From Gnetum montanum (taxonomy: Eukaryota; Streptophyta; Gnetopsida; Gnetales; Gnetaceae): a stretch of DNA of 64,000 nt. Location of the stretch: positions 68,428 to 132,427 of the forward strand of contig MNCI01006545.1 in NCBI GenBank assembly GCA_015680685.1. The letters are read 5' to 3'. The translations under genes were made by a program, and so were the position numbers. Below, in pieces: positions 21,649-30,882 of this stretch (position 1 is its first letter; every line of letters starts with the position of its first letter). Below the pieces are notes generated by a model. It did no database searches and was not told where the DNA came from. It worked only from the letters and a program-made list of their open reading frames with translations.

Positions 21649-21839
21649 CATAAATCCAAGGGTACTCAAGAAACATCAACAAGTAGATCAAGCTCATACA
21701 AGTCTTAATTCTAATCCAATGATGCTAAGAATAGGTTTGAGAATAATCTATCAGTCTCCATTGTATTTAAACAAAATATAAAATTTTACTGGCATCGTCA
21801 ACATGCTTTACTATCATATATTGAAACCATAGTGTGGGC

Positions 21840-22520
21840 AACAATTATCTCAATTATCATATTGTAGAAGTGCTTGTCAATGCATTCTTTAGTAACATTG
21901 TTATTACAAATGCATTTGTTGGGGCTTTAACCTCTATGGTTAGGGAAGTCATTGTCTAAGTGTCTCCTCAAGTGATTAATGATCTACTTAGAGTTTCTAG
22001 TGCCAATGTCCATAGGAGTGTAATTCATACTATGGATGACATTTTCACAAATGGTATTATCCTAGTTACATATGAAGAATTTTGTGATGTAATCTTTGGT
22101 AGTTTAATATCAATGTAGGAAGGTAAGGTGTATTGACAACAAATGTCTTAGGATGCCTCCACACTTTCTCTTATTATGATGTATAGCATCATAGTCAAGG
22201 GAGGTAGCTATAATTATTTACTTTCACCACAAATATTTGTGCTATATTGTTTACTAATAGGAAAACCATTATAATTGGGACATACTATTTACATGGATAT
22301 GTTGGGAATGTATACACATGGACACATCTATGAACACCCTCTCCTTATCAGCTTAATCACATGCTAGGTGGGTGTTTCCACTTCACACATTTCCATTCTA
22401 AAAGGGAATAGGAGCCTTGCTAAGTACTTTGAGAAGAGGATCACCACTCATATAGAAACTATAGCTCCTTCTTTTCAAGAACCTAGCAAGCAGGCACTAG
22501 AGAGACCTTCATCACCAAAG
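21840..22520 (+). pseudogene. E2 additional ORF remnant (PF20167-like, tentative)
   Basis: Frame with few stops: LVNAFFSNIVITNAFVGAL, VIFGSLISM, LSLIMMYSIIVKGGSYNYLL, SPQIFVLYCLLIGKPL, IYMDMLG, KYFEKRITTHIETIAPSF. The order 'FxxN....VxG / LxxxxYxIxxxxxxx / LYCLLxGKxL / IxxxM' is that of the plant 'putative plant transposon protein' family (PF20167-like) and of copia third ORFs. The downstream part (22,520-23,270) is Ser/Asp-rich (FDGDDDDGD). I judge the family from pattern only; alternative: an unrelated env-like ORF. It sits where a copia 3' ORF would be, before the PPT. Confidence 0.45.
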
Positions 22521-23802
22521 GCACTAGCTTAGCTCAGACAGGAAAAATTTATGAGTGCTTAGATAAGGTTTTCTTTGAAGAACATATTATGCTCTATTGA
22601 CATGATCATGGGGAAGATTTGTATAGATCTCTCTTAACTTCATAAGAGAATAAATTTAGTAGGCCTTCATCCTCCTCTTGGTGATCTTTAGTTTGATGAG
22701 ATTGAGACTCCTCATTGGAAAGAAAGTGAAGGAGAGCTAGAACCTATTTGACACTCTATAGTAGGAGGGCCATCTTGAGCTTATGACTCAAAAAATGCAT
22801 TAGATTTAGAAGAGCTAATAGGAGCACCAACACATGCTTAGGAAAAGCCCATTCCTCAAACTCAGTAGCTAGCCCTAGAGAAATTTGTGGAGGGGGTGTC
22901 TTTTGCAAGGCCCTCCAAATAATTCTGAAGTAATGATGAGCCACAATCTTTTGAGTATGAGTACATGGACAAAATTTTTGATGTAGTAGGATAGTGGGAA
23001 CAAATTATTTCTAAGATGTATTAGTATTAGGCTACTTCATCATCCTCCTAGTAGGCTCCATCTCATGATAGTCCTCCTCCATCCACTCACTCTTAGGTGA
23101 AGCTTCGACCTAGATGAGCCCTAGTTACAATGTCCTTTGATGGTGATGATGATGATGGTGACATCTAGCAAGTCTCTTAATCTAGTAATATCAATGATGA
23201 TGATTTGAAAGAGACCTATAGGCCTACCCATGATGCTTCTCACTCCAATGATGACACAAAGATCAGTGGTTAGTTGTTGGTGATGATCTCCTTCTTTTGG
23301 ATTATGTTGAAAAAGGAGGAGAGTTTTTGAGAGAGAGCTTGATGCTTGATGACTAGTAATTATGTTTTGATGATTAAAATTTATATATTATTATGTTGTG
23401 AAGACCACTTGACTATTATTACATGGCTATGATTATATGCAGCATCTATGGTTAGATGAATATGTTTTTTTAGATACCATGGTTTAGCATTTGTTTTAAG
23501 GTTATGATATATGGTAATTTTTGATAAGGCATGCTTGTTTTTTGGATATGGGATGTAGACTATATCTATTAGAGATAGAGATTTTAGTAGATATTTGATA
23601 TGACTTACTTTGGTTATTTTTGAAGATCATTGCTAATGGATGTGTGACTATCACCCTTTAACCCATCCTCCTTTCCCATCCTTGTTGCCATAGAAAATTT
23701 ATTGTCTTATCTACACATGACTAGTATGAATCTTTATCATGAGAATTTTATATTCCTATTGTTACTTTTATGCTAATCCATTATTCAAGTTTTGGACATC
23801 AT

Positions 23803-23817
23803 CAAAAATGGGAAGAT
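23803..23817 (+). promoter_or_regulatory. Polypurine tract of E2
   Basis: AAAAATGGGAAGAT directly before the 3' LTR start TGTTGATC. The same tract (AAAAATGGGAAAAT) precedes the E5 3' LTR, which supports the LTR start in both. Confidence 0.75.
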
Positions 23818-24767
23818 TGTTGATCTTTTGGCATGTCAAAATATTGAAAAAAGAAGAATTTATTATTATGTCCTTGAGATCTTGTAGGACTAAGGAAGAT
23901 GAATTTGACATATTAAGGAGATTGAGATAAGAGTAAGAACTTACAATCTAAAATACTAAATTTTGTGAGAAGATGCAAGGGTTTGGAGGAAATCACAAGA
24001 ATATGAGATTTCCTAAATTCTAGAGAATATGTCTTAGAGACTGATAAGACATCTCACATTACAAAACGACATCTCTACTAAGAGTTTTGGTCTTAGGCAA
24101 GATGTCTCCTCAAAAAAAGGGATAGCCAAGATGTCTTGTGCAAGATGTCTCATGAAAGACAACTTGTCCAAAGATAAGATGTCTCACCTACAAGGAGGTC
24201 AAAATAGTAAGATATATTAGGCTTGTAGAAGATGTCTCAACTAGAAATTTCTAGCCATTTTATGGATTTCAATGAGTAGATGAAGAAGAACAAGGCTATA
24301 AAAGAAAGACATTCTAAATTGGAAAGTACAAGCAGTCAAGCGATCAATTGTATATATTCTTTGTGAACTATAGTACTTTTATTCATATTCATTTGTTGTA
24401 TGTTGTGTTCCTTAAAGCAAGAAATCAAAATCTTAGTTCATTCCTTCCTTGATCATCATATTTCTTATTGTAAGCCTTGAGGGACTAGATGTGCTTTTTG
24501 AGGGAAGGAATTCCTTGATCTTGTTGAAACCTTAAGGGGTTGGGTGTGTTTTTGAGTGAAAACACCCCTTGTAGAGCTTAAGATTTTATAAAGGTTCTAA
24601 TGTCCTTGAAACCACATTTTGAAAGAACAAAGTTTGGATGTGTGCAAGAACTCTACCCTTTGAGTGTGGATGTATCCAAGTTGGGGAACCATGTACATCA
24701 ACTATGAAAGAATTGGATATTGTTGGCTTGAACTTATTTAACCCCCCTTCTAAGCTCTTGATCCTCA
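23818..24767 (+). repeat. 3' LTR of E2
   Basis: TGTTGATCTTTTGG to TTGATCCTCA, 950 bp, matching the 5' LTR in order. AGATGTCT words lie at 24,040-24,240 and TATAAAAG at 24,297-24,304. Followed by TGAAT, the right TSD. Confidence 0.9.
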
Positions 24768-26290
24768 TGAATCTCTTACAACGCTTCATAAAATGGCTCA
24801 TTAGCTTGATTTAGCTATAATTTGTACATTTTTATACATCTCCTTTAGTCTTATAAATAGGAACAATAATGATTTTTCTCTAATTTTTAGACATTTCTCC
24901 ATATTTAAACTTTTTTAAATGATTATGTTAGCCAAGAAACTCCTATATCTCCTAGTGCTTCCAAGATTCTATTACAATGTTACTTGATCTAATAGCTTTT
25001 TGATTTTTCATCTTTGATGAGGCTATCTTTACCTCATAGAAGGAAAGTTCATTAACCAAATCAAATATTGGTTTTTCTTCATAGATTTCTTCTCTTTGAA
25101 AGTATTCATTTAATAATTCTTAAAAATGTTTTTCCTATCTATTTAAAATTTCATTGTCTTTTACCAAAATTCTTTCATTTTCTTCATTCATGAATTTGAC
25201 GTAATCAATGTACAACTGCCTCCTTTTTTTGTCATTTTTTATATTAGCCAATTTTTTTTTTGGCTATTACTCTATTGTCATTTTTAAATTATTTTTTCTT
25301 ATTTTGGATAGCATGTTACACTTCATCACTATACCATCATGTCTCATTTGGGATGTATTTTTTCCTTTTTTTTTTACCCAAAATATTCTTTTTGATTTCT
25401 TGAATGAAACTTTCCATTTGGCTTAAAATTAAATTTCCAATGAAATCTGAATTCAAGATGCCTCATGAAGTAATTATTCTTTGAATAAGGTAATGTTTTT
25501 TTTCTTCAAATTGCACTATTTTATGCATTTTGTCCCTTTTCTTCTACTATTGTTGAAGCTATGTATAACTAAGTCCATAACCATTAGTCAATGCTGAATT
25601 GTAAGTTAGTCTTTAGGTATAACCTTATAGTATTTGCACATGACCCAGTCTCTTTTACATAGAAAGAAATAATCAATTTTTATTTTATTCATATCACTAT
25701 TATATGTAATTAAAACTTTTTCCTCTTCTTGAAATAATTATTTATAGTTGCAAGGTCATAAGCACTCTCAAATTGTAATTGTAAATCTTCCATATCATTA
25801 CGCTTGCCAAATCCATGGCTTGCATGAATCCCAATTTTCATAAATTTAACATGATCATTAAAATCTAGTCCAATGAATATGCTTTCTATTGGAAGCGCCT
25901 AATCCATAGAATCCCAAGAATATTTCTTGATGAAATTTTCTAGGCTAATTTGTGAGGCATATATGTTGATGATGTTGATGTTATCATTTCTAAGCACAAG
26001 TTTGATGCCTATAATTCAATCACCATGGTAGTATACTTATACCACTTTATCTTTGATTGATCGATCAATGATGATGCTTACTTCATTTCAGCAATTTTTT
26101 CCTAAGTAGAAGAGTTTGTAACCCTGGCCTAAACCTTTAGCTTTATCCCATTTCCATCTTATTTCTTGGCGATAGGTAATGATGATTCTTTGTCTTTTCA
26201 TGGCATTGGAAATTTCAAGGTCTTTCTTTGGGAGTACTAATGTTCCAAGTTATCATTTGGAGTCACTAGATTTGCTTCTTTACCTACATG
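24768..26290 (-). pseudogene. RTE LINE endonuclease and RT N-terminal half
   Basis: Reading down from 26,290: QEIRWKWDKAKGLGQGYKLF (about 26,180-26,120), VSIIIDRSIKDKVV, IKLVLRNDNINIINIYA, FIGLDFNDHV (about 25,880), GFGKRNDMEDL and FESAYDLATINNYFKKR (about 25,750). These are the motifs of the apurinic-like (EEP) endonuclease, with the Glu of QE kept and GGDxNGH changed to GLDFNDH. Then a linker (KKRRQLYIDYVKF, LLNEYFQREEI) and the RT start: KAIRSSNIVIESWKH, SKNxRKIIIVPIYKTKGDV, CTNYS.IKLMSHFMK (24,800). Many stops. The 5' end is put near 26,290 because the endonuclease motif starts there. Confidence 0.85.
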
Positions 26291-26299
26291 TCCTTGATG

Positions 26300-26815
26300 T
26301 GAAAACCCTTGTCTACTTTTCACAACATCTAGGTGACAATGTTAGGCATTGTTTTTAGATAATGTTCTAACAAGTCCTTGCTCATTTTTCATAGTAGTCG
26401 AGCCCTATGACTACTATGCATCACATTTGGGGAATGTTCTAACATCTATAAAATCTAAAGAACTTATTTGTGAGATTTAACAAGGTTTTACAACTAGCTA
26501 CTAACCTAACACTTGCCCTTCTACTTTTGTATTTGGGCATGGAATTAACATTGGTGAAATTTTTCTCATCAAACATATAGCTATCATATTATCCATGTCC
26601 TGTTCTCAAATCCATTGTACCTATCAACTAGCCAAATAAGATTAATGTTCTTAATTAATACTAAAAGCATAAGATTAATATTAATTAAATTATCACCAAG
26701 CACAGCAAACATACATATTGACGAATACACATAACAACCATATATTGATAATTTCTTTTACTAAGAAAACTTGAGGTATTAACATTGATGGCTAAAGATA
26801 GGTGTTATGTCCTTC
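26300..26815 (-). other. Probable chromovirus 3' flank (LTR remnant), unresolved
   Basis: Between the LINE endonuclease start and the chromovirus C-terminus. It holds an inverted repeat CATAGTAGTC (26,390-26,399) / GACTACTATG (26,409-26,418) and AT-rich DNA. Its position right after the chromovirus frame suggests its LTR, but I have no second copy to prove it. Confidence 0.35.
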
Positions 26816-27378
26816 TCGCTTAGGAATTTTCCTCTTAGAAGATTTAAGAGTAGGTGGCAGTGAGTTCATATTCTAATTTTCTTATGGCTTATTATGTACT
26901 ATATCTATTCTACTATACTTTTACCATTAGAAAAAATTTGCTTCTTAGTCTTTGTTTCATTCTATCAAGTATTTTTACTAGCTATTCAACATAGGTGACA
27001 TCTTTTTCTAATTGTACTCATGTAGCATAGACATATGGAACACATCATAAATGCTTGAGAGTTATGATGACAACGTAAATTCATAAGTTACTTCAGCAAC
27101 TTGTTGCATAAGTTTAAAAGATCTAACATATCTTAGTGCAGCTTACCCTTTTTGTTAAACCTTACAAGTCCTTTCAATAGAGATACACAAAGAAATAATT
27201 TATTTATCACTAAAAATTCAAGAAGTCATCTTCTATTATTAGCATGCATAGCTTATTTATCTTTGATAAATTTCAATCATTCTCTAATTTTAGATACCTA
27301 CTTTGTAGTTTGAACAATAATATTTGTACTAACATGATCTACCATAATGCATCTTATAAGGTTTTTTTTATAACCTGG
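26815..27378 (-). pseudogene. Chromovirus integrase C-terminal part
   Basis: Minus-strand pieces RFNKKGKL, MLDLLNLCNKLLK, AFMMCSICLCYMSTIRK and NMNSLPPTLKSSKRKIPK correspond to the chromovirus order 'RFGKKGKLSPRYVGPF..ERVGEVAYxLxLP..VHxVFHVSMLRKY' and the pol end. It is the continuation of the integrase at 28,931-29,510, separated from it by the solo LTR. I cannot demonstrate a chromodomain. Heavily mutated. Confidence 0.65.
27374..27378 (+). repeat. TSD of solo LTR, left copy (CCTGG)
   Basis: CCTGG before TGTAATGACGG; identical CCTGG at 28,931-28,935 after GGTGTTTCA. Confidence 0.9.
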
Positions 27379-28930
27379 TGTAATGACGGAAAATTTCAGT
27401 AGCTGGAAAATACCAAAAAAAATCCGTGTACACAGTCTTAACCATGGATCTGTGTGAGGGCCGTGCTGGAGAAAACGAATCCGCGGTGCCCTGAATGGTC
27501 TTGTCGATCAGATAGGAACTTACTCAATTATTAAATCGACGAATATTGTAGATATTCCGTGGAACAATCTGATTCGATGAATCGCCAAAGGAGAAGAAAA
27601 CAATGTAGATAACAACAACGTCAACACGACAAGAAGGATCAGATTTAAGAAAAATGCGCAATTCAAGGATCTGTACTTTGACCCAAAAACTGGGTATATT
27701 GTATACAAATTTCCAATGGAAAAGCTCCGCTTATCTTGTGCGAAGAATACACAAAATAACAAGAAAACTGTTCAACAAGGAGTATAGAATGGAGTTCGAT
27801 CTACCTCGTAAGCCAGAGATGGGATGTAAGGAAGGTCAAGCTCTGACATCTATCGATCAACTGTTTCTGATCAATAAAACTTGCAAACCACACTAGATGA
27901 TCTTTCGATCTCTGATCTTCTCCTTTTGCCTTGGGTAGTCTCTGCTCAAAACTGCCAATGATTGCCAATGGAGAGAGCTGTGTTTTTGCCAAAGAACTGA
28001 TCACTCCTACTGCCAATGCTCAACCAAAATGTCTTCTATCTCTGCTAAAAGATCATGCTGCCAAAAGTTGAAGATGCCAATCCTTGTTTCTTCATCAACT
28101 GGAGTATTTATAAGTTCGACAACATGTGGAGAAGGCACGGCCCTGATGACACGTGTCTCGAACCTTCAAAATACCGTTGACATGGTAAACTTTATGTTGA
28201 AATTGGTCATGTTGCATCACGTTTTTGGGAAGGGGGGCAAAGTACGCTATCAACGAATTCCGCTAAAGCTGCTTCATGATTACGCATAATACACTCATCA
28301 GCATGTTGTGCATGTGAATAATAGGTGCGTGTTTGGTGAGCTGCATTATGCTTGTTCGCACTACGTCGCGTGGCAGAGCGTAATAAAATATGAGAATAGT
28401 TGATTCAAGCTGTTTTACGCTCATTTACGCCGTGAAGCGAAATAGAGCATAAAAAATGATCAACTTTACAATAAATTACGCTTGTCAACGCTTCGTAGCG
28501 TAATGAGCGTAAAGCGACCAATCTGCAAAAAAGAAGAGATCAATATGCCGCGCTTCCTTTGACTTTGACTTTGCTTTTCTTGAAGCTCGTTATGCTGCTC
28601 TGCGTAACGGAGCGTAAACTCAGTCTTGAACAAAAGACTTAGCAGAATATGTGATAAGTCTTAAACTTTAAACTTCGTCAAAATCGCCTAAGTAAGTTAC
28701 TTTCTGCTATCGGGTTACATTAAACAGAGTTACGCTGAACGACACTACGCTATGTTGCGTAATGTAGCGTAAAGAGAGAAAACAAAGTAAGGTTAAAATT
28801 TGCAAGAAACTTGGATACTTGATGCTGCGCGCCTCTTTGTCTTGCTCTGTCTTCTGGATTTTTGTCTCGAACCTTCGCCTGAATCGTGAATCTTCGCCTG
28901 AGGCCGATTCGCAATTTCTACGGTGTTTCA
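27379..28930 (+). mobile_element. Solo LTR, 1,552 bp, young and CpG-rich
   Basis: Starts TGTAATGACGG and ends CGGTGTTTCA, flanked by perfect 5-bp CCTGG repeats, and carries no internal region, PBS or PPT: a solo LTR left by LTR-LTR recombination. Its first about 160 bp resemble 61,318-61,480 (GGTGCCCTGAATGGTCTT versus GGTGCCCTAGATGGTCTT), which precedes copia pol, so it is probably a copia LTR in plus orientation. A TATA-like TATTTATAAG is near 28,102. Unlike its surroundings it keeps many CG dinucleotides. Cluster of TACGCT/AGCGTA words at 28,358-28,771. ORFs inside (27,520-28,931) are chance frames. Confidence 0.9.
28358..28771. repeat. TTACGCT / AGCGTAA inverted-word cluster in solo LTR
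   Basis: Inverted pairs: ATTACGCT (28,475-28,482) with AGCGTAAT (28,497-28,504); TTATGCT (28,590) with AGCGTAA (28,611-28,617); TACGCTA (28,745-28,751) with TAGCGTA (28,764-28,770); further TTTACGC words at 28,414 and 28,425. Spacing is irregular. The same word family fills the E1 and E3-linked LTR arrays. Confidence 0.85.
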
Positions 28931-29510
28931 CCTGGCTTGATAATTGTTATTATTAGTAAATATAGCTAATAGAAGCAAATTGTCCCAGTTATTGGTGTAC
29001 TAAAGTACACAAGCCTGTAATGTATCCTCCATCACTTGATTAATACATTTATTCTACTCATTATTCTACAGATGATATGTTGAACTCTTGTCTAACTTGA
29101 TACCAATAACTATTTGAAAAGCTTGCTAAAAACTAGAAGTAAACTTAGTATCATGATTAGATATAGTCTTAGTTGACACACCATGTAATCTAACCATCAT
29201 AGAGAAGAAAAGTCATGCAACATCTTCTATGCTAGTTATCATCCTCATAGCTAGGAAGTGAGCAGATTTAGTTAACAAGTCAATGACTTCAAAAATAGAA
29301 TCTTTTCCACTTCTACTATGAGATAACGAAATAGTAAAATCTATACCTACTACTTCTAATTTTCATTGTGAACTAGTATTAGGGAACAAATAACTACCTA
29401 ATCTTTGATGCTCAATTATCACATGTTGGCATACCAAATACTTGGCCACAAATTCAACTTGTTTCTTCATGCCTGGCTACTAATAATCTTTCTTCAACAA
29501 TTAATATAGC
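28931..29510 (-). pseudogene. Chromovirus integrase core
   Basis: Reading down: VCQH-like segment (about 29,420), GKDSIFEVIDLLTKSAHFLA (family VVVDRLTKSAHFLPV), LFSSMMVRLHGVSTKTISNH, DTKFTSSFxQAFQIVIGIKL, STYHLxNNExNKCINQVMED and ACVL.YTNNWDNLLLLA (about 29,000). This is the rve core of Ty3/gypsy chromoviruses. The three catalytic acids (D, D, E) can be placed at VID, NHDTKF and the NNExN stretch, the last region being degraded. The frame stops at the solo LTR inserted just after a position equivalent to the 'NSYQASI' segment. Confidence 0.8.
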
Positions 29511-30882
29511 TTGTAACATCCTTGTTAATTATCTATAAAATCCTATAAATAACTAATAGAAATACTACAAAGCCCCCAAGAATATGGATTTAACTTTGAT
29601 CTAACAAAATCATATATTACTCATTTAACTAGTAAAAATTGTAAATTATAAGTATAAAGAAATTAGTACAAAATGATGTTGAAAAATTCATTACCACTAG
29701 TATTAATAATTAAATAAAAATAATTATAAAAATATGGAAAACTAATGTAATCATAAAAATGTAAATGCTAGAAAATAAAATATATTGCATAATTGGAAAG
29801 TACATGAGGAGATACTCTTGATGACCCTTATTTCACCTGAATTAAAATTCTAGAAATAAAGTTATTCATGTTTGAAATTTATTAAAATAAATAATAAAAA
29901 TAACATTAAAATAATAATATGTTATAAAATAATATTATTTTTCCTAAAATGTATGTCACACGTCAAAATGAAAAATAAGCATTATAACATCCTTGATAAG
30001 ATGGTAAATATAGAAATTTTATAATTATCATATTTTAATTATTTATTTACAAAATAGTTACATGGCTAAGATATTCAAAATTTGAACAAGTTTTCTACTT
30101 TACAAAAAATAAAAAATATATAGAAATTATTTTTAAAGTCCATAGAGGCCATCATTTATAAAATTGGATGATCTATCATCCCATGTTCATCTTCTAACAT
30201 TTCCTTGAAATGTAGGTGGAGCAAACACTCCTTAAGTAAGACATGTTAGTTTATTTTTCTATAAATTGAGCATATAAGGTCTTAGGAGAAAATTCTAATG
30301 ATATGGATTAGGTAAAGGCTCCAATTAAATATTTTCTTGCTTTTTAATTTCTATGCATTATTTAATGACATGTTTTTAGTTCGTATGCACTAACCTAGTG
30401 GATGAGTTTGGTAGGCTTTCAAGGAGGCTATGGTATAGGTATGGCATGGATGCCCAATGAAATCAGAAGATTTTTAAATAAGCTTAATACTATTTTATTA
30501 AATAAATTATTATGGTATGTATTGTTTCTAAGTTTTAGTATGATTTTTGGCTTGGTGGGAGGCTATGTGAGTTATGATTAATTTTGTGGTAGATTTCTTT
30601 TATTACATTTTTATTTTTACAAATATGGATAGTTTTGCTAAATTGACTTTTTAGGTAGATTTTCCATAGAAACCCCATACTCCATTTTCTTAGATAGGAA
30701 AGCATTACTGGATTGATTACTTGCAATAGTGTGTGAAGCTTTGCTAGTTTAAGCAAGCATAATGTAACAAAAATATGCAAGCAATAAAATGTTCAAAAAA
30801 TAAGTTGTTTTAGCTAACACTAGCCATACATCATCATCAACATGAAATAAAAAAAATTGAAACTAAAAGGTAATTGATGAAA
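29511..30882. other. AT-rich DNA with no recognisable gene
   Basis: Begins abruptly at TGTAACATCC after the integrase; a related TATAACATCCTTGATAAGATGG lies near 29,983. Such TGTAACA starts are common for plant LTRs, so this may be LTR debris, but I found no second copy or TSD. ORFs here look like chance frames. Confidence 0.4.

Larger units (their letters stand above)
18237..24767 (+). mobile_element. E2: Ty1/copia-type gag-only LTR element
   Basis: LTRs 18,237-19,239 and 23,818-24,767, PBS at 19,242, gag at 19,330-20,560, an additional ORF remnant at 21,840-22,520, and a PPT before 23,818. I find no integrase or RT, although an N gap (216) hides a little. Inserted in the RTE LINE with TSD TGACT/TGAAT. 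Gag and LTRs are closely related to E5, so both belong to one non-autonomous copia family. Confidence 0.85.
17000..26290 (-). mobile_element. RTE-type non-LTR retrotransposon (LINE), split by E2
   Basis: Minus-strand LINE with an endonuclease-like half at 26,290-24,768 and the RT half at 18,236-about 17,600. The E2 copia insertion lies exactly between IKLMSHFMK (24,800) and the rest of the RT (18,236). After removal of E2 with one TSD copy, the frame reads MKRCKRFIEQHIRP, in good agreement with RTE RTs. The 3' end is not defined; it is somewhere below 17,290, with a SINE inserted in it. Confidence 0.85.

Noticed and set aside
21395-21697. ORFs of 79-100 codons on both strands
   Set aside because: Made of N.
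26815-27378. Chromodomain at the C-terminus of the gypsy integrase
   Set aside because: The expected aromatic cage and VKWxxxxxxxATWE pattern cannot be found in any frame; chromovirus status rests on the integrase motifs only.
27520-28931. Several 60-86-codon ORFs on both strands
   Set aside because: They lie inside the solo LTR; no start context or family motif; chance frames in CpG-rich DNA.
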